Part shown: piece after piece, positions 28,894 to 37,482 of the stretch
Layout of the letters: every line of letters starts with the position of its first letter
How positions within the stretch are numbered: the first letter of the stretch is position 1
Assembly: GCF_018448935.1 (NCBI RefSeq)
Contig: NZ_RCWC01000029.1
Coordinates: forward strand, 1-64,000
Reading direction: 5' to 3'
Origin: Photorhabdus noenieputensis
GTDB lineage: Bacteria > Pseudomonadota > Gammaproteobacteria > Enterobacterales > Enterobacteriaceae
Length of the DNA stretch: 64,000 nucleotides
Made by a program: the position numbers and the translations under genes
Notes under the pieces: generated by a model
What the model saw: the letters and a program-made list of their open reading frames with translations, nothing else
Database searches by the model: none
What the model was told of the DNA's origin: nothing

Positions 28894-29766
28894 TTATGCT
28901 GCCCTTACGATGTAGTTAAATGCTACGTTGCGGGGCCTATTTTCGTTAGCGGTAGGGACTTGTCTTGATGCATCAATGTCAAAATATGTAAGATCAGTGC
29001 TACTGCCGCCATTTGCTGAACGTGTATCTGCCGTAGCATATCGCAACGATGCCATGACGCCACTCACAATAGGCGTCTGGGGAGCACCGCCCATCTGAGC
29101 ATGTATAACTTGAGTTGACCCTGTAATATTTCTGATTGCATCTCCCTGCCAAGACAAAAGCCCACGACCACCATCAACACCTCGATTATCATCCCATCCT
29201 CGGATAAACTCTCCTCTTAAATCAGGCAATCTACCGCTAGGATAAGCTTCCGCCAACTTCGGATACTGTAATTTATTAAAAGGTGAACCATTACAAATGA
29301 AATAGCCGAAAGGTGGATAGATTAACGGCCAGGGAATAGGAGAACCCACAGGTATATTAATCTCTTCACGTAATGAATTTATTACGTCCTGAACAAGCTT
29401 TTGTGTAACCGCCAATGTATCACTATTGCCAATCACATTTGTCAACTGAACAACACCTTTTTGTGTTAATGAGGCACTGGGAATGTCTGTTGTAATTTTT
29501 CGTTCTATCGCTTTATTTAATTGAGCAGTGAGTTTGGCTACATTTCCATCATCCAGAATATCATTGCCAGATTGTGTCGAGATAAAATCAGCGACGACAG
29601 ATGATATGGTTGATGACTGACGTAACACCTTATTTAACAAGTGAGTGGGAACATTATCCGGAGAAAATCCTGTCTGCAAAACCTGGTTCTGTTCATACTT
29701 TTCTTGACTAATGACATTTGCATTATTACTAATAGAAAAAGCTTTAAAATCATTTTTAGAACTCAT
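28894..29766 (-). CDS. phage tail fibre / tail-collar protein, paralogue 1
   Basis: A 290-residue protein. Residues 1-130 (KNDFKAFSISNNANVISQE, TQKGVVQLT) resemble the N-terminal attachment part of Mu/P2-type tail fibres. Residues ~140-290 carry the tail-collar fold: PVGSPIPWPLIYPPFGYFICNG, then LPDLRGEFIRGWDD and the ending RPRNVAFNYIVRAA. No head, sheath or baseplate genes are nearby, so it is a stray or exchangeable fibre module, perhaps used by a tailocin elsewhere. The N-terminal ~125 residues are near identical to the second copy; the receptor-binding tip differs. Confidence 0.85.
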   Translation of the reverse strand: MSSKNDFKAFSISNNANVISQEKYEQNQVLQTGFSPDNVPTHLLNKVLRQSSTISSVVADFISTQSGNDILDDGNVAKLTAQLNKAIERKITTDIPSASLTQKGVVQLTNVIGNSDTLAVTQKLVQDVINSLREEINIPVGSPIPWPLIYPPFGYFICNGSPFNKLQYPKLAEAYPSGRLPDLRGEFIRGWDDNRGVDGGRGLLSWQGDAIRNITGSTQVIHAQMGGAPQTPIVSGVMASLRYATADTRSANGGSSTDLTYFDIDASRQVPTANENRPRNVAFNYIVRAA

Positions 29767-30496
29767 ATATTTTCCTTAAATTAAATCATGTTATTTTATA
29801 ATCAACATCTTGAATTATTGTAGAAATAGTCTCCTGTCATTCATGCAAATCAAAGTCTAGTTCAGGAAAAATATAATACTGTGTTCTTATTACTTATAAG
29901 GTTAACCGTTTTTGTATCATTAGCCGCAATAAGTCGTTCAACATTTTGGAATCTAAAATATACCTTCAATTTATATTTAATATTTGTAAATTATTTTTCT
30001 CTTATTCCTGTCGTCTGATAGAAAATTTCGCAAATAATTAAAAGAACAAGCGTGTAAAAAACTACAGGAACGGGGTCTTGAATCGAAAGGTTGAACTTTT
30101 TGGAATGACAATAGGCACCTAATTCTGAATGCCTATTTTGTGAATTGCTCTAATGACTTTATGTATGGGTACTAACCTATCGTAATCCTAACAGGTTTCC
30201 CTAGCCGGTACACCTTAAAATCTAAGGAGATAAAATTGGACTAACCAACGTTACTTACTAGCCACATCTTTCCTCCTTTTTATATATTTCTGATAACCAA
30301 TTATCAATGCAATAAATATTACCATTGATAGTGCCGCTGATGTATCTATATAAAAAATAAAACTTTCTTCATTAGTTCACTTCATTTAGATATTGACTGA
30401 ATGATATTTGAAGCTTCAATTAGTGTAAGTGGATGCCCGTTACCACCTTTTTCGGCTTCTGATTGTTACATTTATCATGTTTCACACCTATAAAAA
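29767..30496. other. gap between tail-fibre gene 1 and hicA
   Basis: No gene. The first ~110 bases are the duplicated upstream region of the tail-fibre genes. A hairpin AATAGGCA / TGCCTATT (30110-30137) followed by TTG may be a weak terminator. The rest is A/T-rich with nothing I can assign. Confidence 0.5.
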
Positions 30497-30563
30497 GTAG
30501 GTATAACACCTACAAATATATTGATAACGGAATTAATGTATAGGTATTATACTCATACATTAA
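30497..30563. promoter_or_regulatory. two palindromes in the hicAB promoter
   Basis: GTAGGT-N5-ACCTAC (30497-30513) and TTAATGTAT...ATACATTAA (30533-30563, 13-base spacer) precede hicA, the second ending 15 bases before its start. HicB antitoxins repress their own promoter by binding palindromes, so these are the likely operators. Confidence 0.6.
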
Positions 30564-30578
30564 CCAAACGGAGGATTT

Positions 30579-30767
30579 ATGGGTAGTGCAGAGCTAATAA
30601 AACTCCTAATAGCTGACGGGTGGGTTAAGGCCAGACAAGACGGCAGTCACATCACTCTAACTAAACCCGGTGTTGTAAAAATAATCACAATACCGCACCC
30701 AAGAAAAGACTCATCAAAAGGTGTTATCCGGCAGGCACAAAATATTTCAGGGCTGAAATTACTATGA
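30579..30767 (+). CDS. hicA: HicA toxin (mRNA interferase)
   Basis: A 62-residue dsRBD-like toxin that cleaves mRNA. The features ELIKLLIADGWVKARQDGSH, with the catalytic histidine in GSH, and the ending HPRKDSSKGVIRQ are typical. GGAGGATTT precedes the ATG. hicB follows after 63 bases. Confidence 0.92.
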   Translation: MGSAELIKLLIADGWVKARQDGSHITLTKPGVVKIITIPHPRKDSSKGVIRQAQNISGLKLL

Positions 30768-30830
30768 TAACGGGCACAGCTATGCCGCCCTTTCTCTGCA
30801 AAGCTCATGATCAAATTAAGAGGCAATACT

Positions 30831-31238
30831 ATGATTTATCCACTCTTTATATTTAAAACAGAAGATGGGTTTGACGGTTACTTCCCCGATGTTGAAAGCT
30901 GTTTCTTTGCTGGCAATACCTTAGAAGATGCTATTCGGGATGCTAAAAAAGCATTCGCGCAGCACATGGAAGTTTTAACCGAACACGGCGGCTATGTCCC
31001 TACCCCTAAAGACTCATCTGATTATATCGGTGATCCTCGCTTGTCTGAAGATGGAGGGGTTATTGCCCTCATCGAGTTAGATCCAGCGAAATATGAGTCA
31101 AAGGCCATAAAGTTCAATTTAACTATGCCTGGCAATCTATTAACTGCTATAGATCGCTACATTGAGAAAAACGGACACTATAAAAACCGCTCTGCTTTTC
31201 TAGCTGAGTTAGCCAGAAAAGAAATAGCTCCCCACTAA
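30831..31238 (+). CDS. hicB: HicB antitoxin
   Basis: A ~135-residue antitoxin. Residues 1-70 show the degenerate RNase H-like HicB fold (MIYPLFIFKTEDGFDGYFPD, DVESCFFAGNTLEDAI); residues ~95-130 form a ribbon-helix-helix (NLTMPGNLLTAIDRYIEKNG, then RSAFLAELARKEI) that should bind the upstream palindromes. The ATG follows AAGAGGCAATACT; an earlier in-frame ATG is less likely. The pair sits between the two tail-fibre genes. Confidence 0.92.
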   Translation: MIYPLFIFKTEDGFDGYFPDVESCFFAGNTLEDAIRDAKKAFAQHMEVLTEHGGYVPTPKDSSDYIGDPRLSEDGGVIALIELDPAKYESKAIKFNLTMPGNLLTAIDRYIEKNGHYKNRSAFLAELARKEIAPH

Positions 31239-31460
31239 CAGATTTAGGGTAGGAAACTACCCTAAGCAAAATTCACTCGGATCGGACTTGCGATTCATCG
31301 ATTAAAATTCAACCTTAAAATATATTGCCATTTGATTTAAAAGAAAAAAATATCACTCACAAAGCTGACAAATGGCATAATTATGACACATTCACGGCAC
31401 ACAATGATGGCACAAATAGGATACATTACCTTTTTTCATTTTTAGTTTTCAGGATAAAAA

Positions 31461-31482
31461 ATAAAGCCGGGCTAACCGGCTT
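31461..31482. terminator. terminator downstream of tail-fibre gene 2
   Basis: The stem AAAGCCGG / CCGGCTTT is followed on the minus strand by ATTTTTT. It is closely related to the hairpin at 28838-28864 but lies ~140 bases beyond the tail-fibre stop. Confidence 0.75.
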
Positions 31483-31625
31483 TGTTACTACCTCAGTTTA
31501 CCCAGCCATTCAATACCGGAAGCTTGTAAAATATCTGTTCTACTCAGTAATATCCGATATTTTTTCCATTCAAATAAAGCAGCTTCTTATATCTCTGGCT
31601 TTCAAAGAATATTTCTGTTCAACTA

Positions 31626-32582
31626 TTATGCTGCTCTCACTATGTAATTAAATGCAACATTGCGGGGACGAGTTTCATAACCGCCTGTATTGTTAGCAAT
31701 TGATGTAACAGTTGCGTCGCCTGTAACATCCCTACCGAGCGGATATTGGTATCTATCTACAGGTCCTTGATAATTAGAAAGGTATTTTCTTCTCTCGTTC
31801 CCTTGAGAAAGTTGTATTCTTTTTGTGTTGTCAGTTTGTGCGCTTAAAATAATACGACCACTATCAACACCTCGACTATCATCCCAACCACGAATAAATT
31901 CTCCGCGCAGGTCAGGTAATTTTCCGGTTGGATACGCTGCCGCTAATTGTGGGTAAGTTGTTTTATCGAACTCCGCTCCGTTACATTGCAGCCACCCGGC
32001 TGGTGGTATCACTGTAGGCCAGGGAATAGGAACACCCACAGGAATATTATTAACTGCATTGATTAAATTATTAACTTCTGCCTTGGTATATGCACCTATA
32101 TCCCCAGCCTCTAGACTAATGTCAGTAGACAATGTTTTCCCATTCACCTTTCGGCTATTAGGCACTCTGTCATTAATATTTTCACGCAATGAATCTATTA
32201 TTTCCTGGGCTAGCTTTTGAGTGACAACCAATGTATCACTATTGCCCACTACATCTGTAAGCTGAACAACACCTTTCTGTGTTAATGAGGCATTTGGCAC
32301 TTCTGCTGTGATTTTTTGCTCTAACGCTCTGTTTAATTGGGCTGTGATTTTAATTATATCACCATCATCTAGAATATTATCGCCAGATTGTGTAGCGATA
32401 AAATCAGCTACCACAGATGATATAATTGATGACTGGCGAAGAACTTTATTTAATAAATCGATAGAAATAGTATTTGGTGGAAACCCTGTCAGTAAATCCT
32501 TACTTTCTTCATATATTTCTTGACTAATTATATTCGCATTATTACTAATAGAAAAAGCCTTAAAATCATTCTTGTGACTCAT
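31626..32582 (-). CDS. phage tail fibre / tail-collar protein, paralogue 2
   Basis: A ~318-residue paralogue of the 28.9-kb gene, starting MSHKNDFKAFSISNNANIIS. It carries an extra middle block (KVNGKTLSTDISLEAGDIGA, then YTKAEVNNLI), a repeat unit common in lambdoid and Mu-like fibres, before the collar domain (IPVGVPIPWPTVIPPAGWLQ, DLRGEFIRGWDD) and the same RPRNVAFNYIVRAA ending. The ~50 residues before that ending differ, as expected for a host-range determinant. The ATG eight codons into the open frame follows AAGGAGAAAGTAC and matches paralogue 1. Confidence 0.85.
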   Translation of the reverse strand: MSHKNDFKAFSISNNANIISQEIYEESKDLLTGFPPNTISIDLLNKVLRQSSIISSVVADFIATQSGDNILDDGDIIKITAQLNRALEQKITAEVPNASLTQKGVVQLTDVVGNSDTLVVTQKLAQEIIDSLRENINDRVPNSRKVNGKTLSTDISLEAGDIGAYTKAEVNNLINAVNNIPVGVPIPWPTVIPPAGWLQCNGAEFDKTTYPQLAAAYPTGKLPDLRGEFIRGWDDSRGVDSGRIILSAQTDNTKRIQLSQGNERRKYLSNYQGPVDRYQYPLGRDVTGDATVTSIANNTGGYETRPRNVAFNYIVRAA

Positions 32583-32700
32583 GTACTTTCTCCTTAAATT
32601 AAACAATGTTATTTTATAATCAACATATTAAATTATTGTAAAAATAGTCTCCCTTGCAATTCACACTAATCAAAGTCTAGTCTAGAAAAAGAATATGGTT
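32583..32700. repeat. duplicated upstream region of the tail-fibre genes
   Basis: This stretch and 29767-29880 share most bases (for example CTTAAATTAAA, GTTATTTTATAATCAACAT, AAATAGTCTCC, AATCAAAGTCTAGT). The duplication therefore includes the promoter/leader as well as the gene. Confidence 0.75.
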
Positions 32701-33038
32701 CAACATTTTTGAATCAAAATATACCTTCCAAATTTATATTTAACATCTGGAAATTATTTTTATTTTACTCTTTCTATTTCATCCTATAATTTTTTCTATT
32801 TTAAATTCCAAACTGAATATTCCAGCATTTGAACAAAAATATCTAAGCGGCAACGTTCAGGAATATCACAAGATTCCCATCCTTGTAGAAGACTCGCTTG
32901 TTGTTATCATCGATGTACTTAAGTTGCCAGTTCTGAAAATGTGCCGGTAAATGAAAGTGCTGACAATGGAAGATTGCAGTAATATGATGAAGCTGCCGGG
33001 TTAACGCGGTTATCGACAAAGTAGAGCTGGAATGAATA

Positions 33039-33290
33039 ATGAATATTAAACCTATTAGAACAGAACAAGATTATCAAGGAGCATTAAAAACTGTTGCCTC
33101 TCTGTTTGATAATCAACCTGAAATCGGCACACCTGAATTCGATCATATGGAAGTTATGGTTCTGCTGATTGAAGCCTATGAAGCAGAACACTACCCCATC
33201 GACCCGCCAGATCCAATCGAAGCTATCAAATTCAGAATAGAACAATCTATTTAGAACCTGCAATTGGCAAAACAAATCGAGGACACTGAG
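33039..33290 (+). pseudogene. truncated HigA-like antitoxin
   Basis: The frame opens MNIKPIRTEQDYQGALKTVA and runs through VLLIEAYEAEHYPIDPPDPI and EAIKFRIEQS, the N-terminal domain of HigA antitoxins, then stops after 71 residues. In the next frame the sequence goes on LEPAIGKTNRG, matching the usual continuation near DLEPAIG. So ~6 codons have been lost with a frameshift, and the Xre helix-turn-helix is gone. No intact HigB toxin gene is visible upstream. Confidence 0.7.
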
Positions 33291-33353
33291 AAGTCCCCAG
33301 AAAATGAGGCAGGCATAGAGTGTTTATGATCCACCGATTGCTCAACCAATTCA

Positions 33354-33540
33354 ATGAGCTCACCTCTATGCCTGTTCGTAACGTATGTCAGAACTTTTTT
33401 CCCGTATGCCTTAGCGTTATTTCACAAATATCGACACCATGCCCTGATTAATGCCTCTGTAGTCTTGATCAGAGGTGCATCATTGGCCTTGACCCACCTT
33501 GGACATTTTCCCGGGGGGGGGGCTCAGGTTAAAAGAGAGG
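33354..33540 (+). pseudogene. N-terminal remnant of an IS4-family (IS10-like) transposase
   Basis: The frame contains HALINASVVLIRGASLALT followed by HLGHFPGGGAQVKR, which resembles the N-terminal helices of IS4/IS10 transposases (ALLDCKTLTLTELGR in IS10). It ends abruptly at a neighbouring gene. A run of ten G lies at 33513-33522. No ends of the element are visible. Confidence 0.5.
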
Positions 33541-33846
33541 ATTATTATTCGATCCAACCTCCACTTCAATTTCTGCGTTTAAATAACTGGCGAGATTGGT
33601 GGCTGTAACTTTATAGTAGTAAATAAGGTTAGGAGGTGGTACAAGTATTTCACTTCTGCCGGGGTAGATCTCTATAGAATTATACAGAGTATAATCTCCA
33701 ACTAAGGATGCCCAGTAGCCACTCACTTTAACTAGCGCTAAGCTAACGTTTTTTATAGTTATATGAGGTTGATGAGCAGGAACTAATATACTGCCATTCT
33801 TATAAATATCAAGAGTCTGATTAGGGTTTATATATACTCTAGCCAT
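33529..33846 (-). CDS. hypothetical 105-residue protein
   Basis: A small soluble protein predicted to be beta-rich (alternating hydrophobic strings such as ARVYINPNQTLDIYKNGSIL, HITIKNVSLALVKV, EILVPPPNLIYYYKVTATN). There is no signal peptide. AAGGAAACAAT precedes the ATG. I do not recognise the family. It shares orientation and setting with the pixA-like gene 1.1 kb to the right, but there is no visible sequence similarity. Confidence 0.6.
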   Translation of the reverse strand: MARVYINPNQTLDIYKNGSILVPAHQPHITIKNVSLALVKVSGYWASLVGDYTLYNSIEIYPGRSEILVPPPNLIYYYKVTATNLASYLNAEIEVEVGSNNNPLF

Positions 33847-34823
33847 TTTATTGTTTCCTTATTATTACGGTTATTTGATTGTCTATATAGATAATGACCT
33901 TATCGGTGAAATTTAACTTAGCATTTACTCCAAGCAGTTAAATATTGAACTTTATCAGTGATGTGAAAATAATAAGATAATCCTATAGTCACATCAATAT
34001 TAAATGATTAGTAAGGAGAATGTTTTCTGAAATACATTAAATTTCATCGTTAAAATTAGTCAGGTTAATTATGATCTATATATTGGCAAATAAAATATTG
34101 ATGATAAATAACTTTCCAAAATAGTGATACGCTTTACATAATCACCAGAGTCAAATAAATATTTCGTCAGAAACAGTAAGCCATCATAAGTACAATAATT
34201 AACAGCCAATGTTCCCGGTTATTTTTTAATATTATTGCGGGGGTAAGCAAATAAAGACCATTTATTCATAACAGTATTCCTAATACCAAATAAATCACTA
34301 AAGATAATTTAATACGATGAATGAAAAAATACTAATAATTAATTACAGCATAAAACAATAACAAAATCACAGTAAAAAAATCATTAAAATAAACTCATTA
34401 GCTATAAAATAAAAATGAGATCTTGATTCAATTAATAAGTTAAATTTTCTGTTGCGCTAAAACTTTTAATTTTTAAAAAAATAGACTCTACATTCAGATA
34501 GCATAACTTCTTATGTGAAAATTTATTGACGGGTTTCTGGGATTAAGTTTGTTTAAATAATGGCATTTTAGATTCACATCCACAAGTTTCCACATACAGG
34601 ACTTAATCTCCTATCATTATAAAAATCTTAACTCATAAACCGATAGCTATGAAAATAAGAATGATTAATCCCAAGTTGTGGCACAATAATGGAAAAATTA
34701 ATTTTTTATCGTAGCTAAAATGACATGAAATTTAAATTCATTAGTTAGTGATAGGTTTAGGGATTAATCCATTTAACCCGACAATAACGAGTAGAGTCTA
34801 ACTTGAACTCTAACATATATCCC
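33847..34823. other. AT-rich non-coding stretch
   Basis: Nearly 1 kb with no open frame worth reporting on either strand and no repeat that I recognise. Confidence 0.5.
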
Positions 34824-34872
34824 ATAAAAACCGCCCCAATGTGTGAATCAATATCCAACATTTGAGGGGCAG
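34824..34872 (-). terminator. terminator of the pixA-like gene
   Basis: On the minus strand CTGCCCCTCAAATGT pairs with ACATTGGGGCGG around a ~15-base loop, followed by TTTTTAT. It lies ~90 bases after the stop of the leftward pixA-like gene. Confidence 0.75.
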
Positions 34873-34960
34873 TTCACAAAGTGTAGTTTAAAGAAATTTA
34901 AATAGAGTAATAAACCATCTATACATATTCTTCTTAATTTCTTATATACACGTTAGTATT

Positions 34961-35464
34961 TCAATTACTAATAGTAATAAAGGGGTCCCATCGACCATAT
35001 CCAAGAGTATTACCCCTACGGTCAACTACCTGGAACCAGAATTGGTAAGTTACACTTCCAGCACTTAAAACGTTCGCTGACCAATAATAATCTTGAGTTG
35101 GTACCAACTCAATAATAATATTACCATTTTCATCTTTACTCGGCATTGGTACCATCACCCTAGGAATAATATCTGGTTGAGGCTTGTCAATTAATGAACC
35201 ACCACTGCTAGCGTTAAAGTGATAAAGAATCACGGAATACTCAGGTATTGATACCGAAGCTTCACGCCAGTGAATCACATCTTCAACTTCAGCTTTAATA
35301 TTAAGTTCACTTCCAGACTGCTCAGATACAACATGATCACGTGTAGTAATCATATAAATATCATTACCATCAATCAGTGTGGGAGAATCCGGTTGCATAC
35401 TCAAAGAGTATTTTTTTAAGATTGTCTTTGCATCAAAAGCAACTAGTACATTAATGATAGCCAT
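34961..35464 (-). CDS. AidA/PixA-family inclusion body protein
   Basis: A 167-residue soluble protein matching the AidA/PixA family: MAIINVLVAFDAKTILKKY, GNDIYMITTRDHVVSEQSG, ELNIKAEVEDVIHWREASVS, and a C-terminal VTYQFWFQVVDRRGN strand pair. PixA forms methionine-rich crystalline inclusions in Xenorhabdus nematophila; AidA homologues occur in Photorhabdus and Burkholderia, often quorum-regulated. This copy is not obviously methionine-rich, so a storage role is uncertain. It is monocistronic with its own terminator. Confidence 0.85.
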   Translation of the reverse strand: MAIINVLVAFDAKTILKKYSLSMQPDSPTLIDGNDIYMITTRDHVVSEQSGSELNIKAEVEDVIHWREASVSIPEYSVILYHFNASSGGSLIDKPQPDIIPRVMVPMPSKDENGNIIIELVPTQDYYWSANVLSAGSVTYQFWFQVVDRRGNTLGYGRWDPFITISN

Positions 35465-35840
35465 AACAATATCCTCAGTTATTAAAATGATAGTTTATCT
35501 TAATATACAGCCAGCTAAACAATGATACTTATTGTCTTAACAATGATAATTTTAGCATCAATTAATAAAAAAAAACAAAAATAAATTTGAAATAGATCAA
35601 GTTATCATTAAAAATTAAAGCCATATCAATCCCATCAAATCCATATATTAACACACACAAAATTTATAGAAATATTTAATTAAAACAGATTATATTTAAC
35701 TTAGAAATCATATAACAAGAAAATAACATCATTATTTCATACTAATTACCATATTAACTAAAATAAAAAATAAAATTAATCACATATAATAGTTAATCGG
35801 TGGGTAAGGATAGTAAGTGCAATATAATTACACTGCAAGT
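35465..35840. other. AT-rich upstream region of the pixA-like gene
   Basis: About 380 bases of very A/T-rich DNA, presumably containing the leftward promoter. No gene seen. Confidence 0.5.
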
Positions 35841-35844
35841 AAAT

Positions 35845-36807
35845 AACCTGAGGTTTACTTAAGAAGGGAACTAAGTGCCTGAGACACGATCAAAATTCTT
35901 ATCAAAGAAAACAAAATCGTGGAGATCCTCAGGCATGTTTAATTTAGAAGAACTTTACTGCTGCGTCGATGACTTTTGCCAAAAATCTATTCCTCTCTGG
36001 CATCAACAGTTAATTGAAAATGGCTTGCTCAAACGTCGTCATGACTTCCCTTTCTCTCAGTGAAGTCATGACGATACTCATTTTATTCCACATGAGCCAT
36101 TATCGTGATTTTAAAACGTTTTATAGTCAGCATGTTAAACACTATCTTCAGGCCGATTTTCCCCAGTTGGTCAGCTACACCCAGATGTTAACCTTGAAGC
36201 AAAGGACGCTCATTCCTCTCTGTGCTTTTCTTTCGTCACGCAAGGCTGAAACCCAGGGGATCGCTTTTATTGATTCAACCAAAATTGCCGTTTGTCACCA
36301 CCTCCGTATTCCCCGTCATCGCGTATTTCAGGGCGTCGCACAGCGAGGGAAAACGAGTACAGGCTGGTTTTATGGCTTTAAACTTCATTGGGTTATCAAT
36401 GATTGTGGTGAACTTTTGGCGGTTAAGTTGACCTCAGGAAATAAAGATGATCGTCATCCCGTCAAAGCACTGGTACAAGGGTTAACAGGGTGTTTATATG
36501 GCGATAAAGGGTATTTGTCACAGGCTTTGTGTGATGAACTGGAAGCAGAAGGAATAACGTTAATCACTCATGTCCGTAGTAACATGAAGGCAAAAGCGTT
36601 ATCTCTATGGGATAAACTGATGTTAAGAAGGCGATTTTTGATAGAAACGGTCGTGGATCAGCTCAAAAATATTTTTCAGATAGCGCAGTCAGCTCGGTTT
36701 TTTATTGGAAATTGTCGCGGGCTTAATTGCTTATACATTCCAACCTAAAAAACCGAGCTTGAATTTACGGGATTGTGATATCGCTATTTTTAAACGAAGC
36801 TGAGGTT
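35845..36807 (+). mobile_element. IS982-family element, copy C (decayed)
   Basis: The ends AACCTGAGGTTT and the inverse of AACCTCAGCTTC form imperfect inverted repeats, and the direct repeat AAAT lies immediately outside both ends (35841-35844, 36808-36811), consistent with a target duplication. Length ~963 bp fits IS982. It is the same element type as the copy at 49010-51320. Confidence 0.85.
35935..36803 (+). pseudogene. IS982-family transposase, frameshifted
   Basis: The N-terminus MFNLEELYCCVDDFCQK runs to KRRHDFPFSQ and stops; the remainder reads on in another frame from SLSLSEVMTILILFHMSHYR through IDSTKIAVCHHLRIPRHRV and GDKGYLSQ. Compared with copy B, two bases are missing at ~36040. 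Near the end a second shift truncates the frame at FIGNCRGLNCLYIPT, although PKKPSLNLRDCDIAIFKRS is still readable. The transposase cannot be made. Confidence 0.85.
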
Positions 36808-36848
36808 AAATAAGTTCATATTCCTTTAAACAATTTATTAGAAGCTTC

Positions 36849-36937
36849 GCGCTCACGCGCTGTTGTCTCGCTTCGCTCGGCTCGAACCTGCGGCCCATTG
36901 ATTAAAAGTCAACCGCTCTACCGACCGCGCTAACGAT
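36849..36937 (-). pseudogene. tRNA-Lys pseudogene 2 (truncated, with hairpin insert)
   Basis: The anticodon and D arms of a tRNA-Lys(TTT) are readable with several changes, but the acceptor stem no longer pairs. The T-loop is joined to GCGCTCACGCGC and CTCGCTTCGCTCGG, the same insert as in the neighbouring pseudogene, and the 3' acceptor half is missing. Confidence 0.7.
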
Positions 36938-36974
36938 CTATCTAAGGGAATTGGTTTTAAATGAAGTTCTAAGA

Positions 36975-37115
36975 TGGTGGGTCGTGCAGGATGACTCGGC
37001 CTGTGGCCTCGCCCTTCGGGCCAGCGCTCACGCGCTGTTGTCTCGCTTCGCTCGGCTCGAACCTGCGACTCATTGATTAAAAGTCAACTGCTCTACCGAC
37101 TGAGCTAACGATCTA
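36975..37115 (-). pseudogene. tRNA-Lys pseudogene 1, split by a 65-nt hairpin-rich insert
   Basis: Both halves of tRNA-Lys(TTT) are present, including the encoded CCA end. The T-arm is broken at the loop by ~65 bases (36992-37056) made of four small palindromes: GGCCTGTGGCC, GCCCTTCGGGC, GCGCTCACGCGC and CTCGCTTCGCTCG-type. The 5' acceptor strand also reads GATCTATC instead of GACCCATC, so the acceptor stem is mispaired. Confidence 0.8.
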
Positions 37116-37149
37116 TCTAGGGGAATTGGTTTTAAATGAAGCTTTAAGA

Positions 37150-37225
37150 TGGTGGGTCGTGCAGGATTCGAACCTGCGACCAATTGATTAAAAGTCAACT
37201 GCTCTACCGACTGAGCTAACGACCC
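37150..37225 (-). tRNA. tRNA-Lys (anticodon TTT)
   Basis: 76 bases with encoded CCA. Acceptor GGGTCGT, anticodon loop CTTTTAA, T-loop TTCGAAT. It matches E. coli lysine tRNA and is identical to the next copy. Confidence 0.97.
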
Positions 37226-37259
37226 ATCTAGGGGATTTGTTTTGAATGAAGCTTTAAGA

Positions 37260-37335
37260 TGGTGGGTCGTGCAGGATTCGAACCTGCGACCAATTGATTA
37301 AAAGTCAACTGCTCTACCGACTGAGCTAACGACCC
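37260..37335 (-). tRNA. tRNA-Lys (anticodon TTT)
   Basis: Second intact copy, identical to the one 34 bases to its left; both probably share a transcript. The position between cpoB and nadA matches the lysT/valT tRNA cluster of E. coli, though only lysine tRNAs are present here. Confidence 0.97.
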
Positions 37336-37482
37336 ATCTTGTGACTTCTCTCGGCAACGGCGGCATATATTACTGATTTCTCCGCGCTACGCAATGATTA
37401 TTTTTTCAAATTACGTTTAAATGCTTATTAAGCACTCAATCAACCCCGAAAATGTATCACTACACCCTTCCGGGGCCAATAA

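Noticed and set aside
28894-32582. Complete prophage or tailocin
   Set aside because: Only fibre genes are present; no sheath, tube, baseplate, holin, lysin or integrase is visible.
32821-33038. HigB toxin gene upstream of the higA fragment
   Set aside because: No frame on the plus strand shows HigB features; minus-strand strings such as QLYFVDNRVNPAASSYYC are too short to assign.
36841-37335. Repeated segments considered as a CRISPR array
   Set aside because: The repeats are whole or broken tRNA-Lys genes with matching flanks, not short identical repeats with unique spacers.
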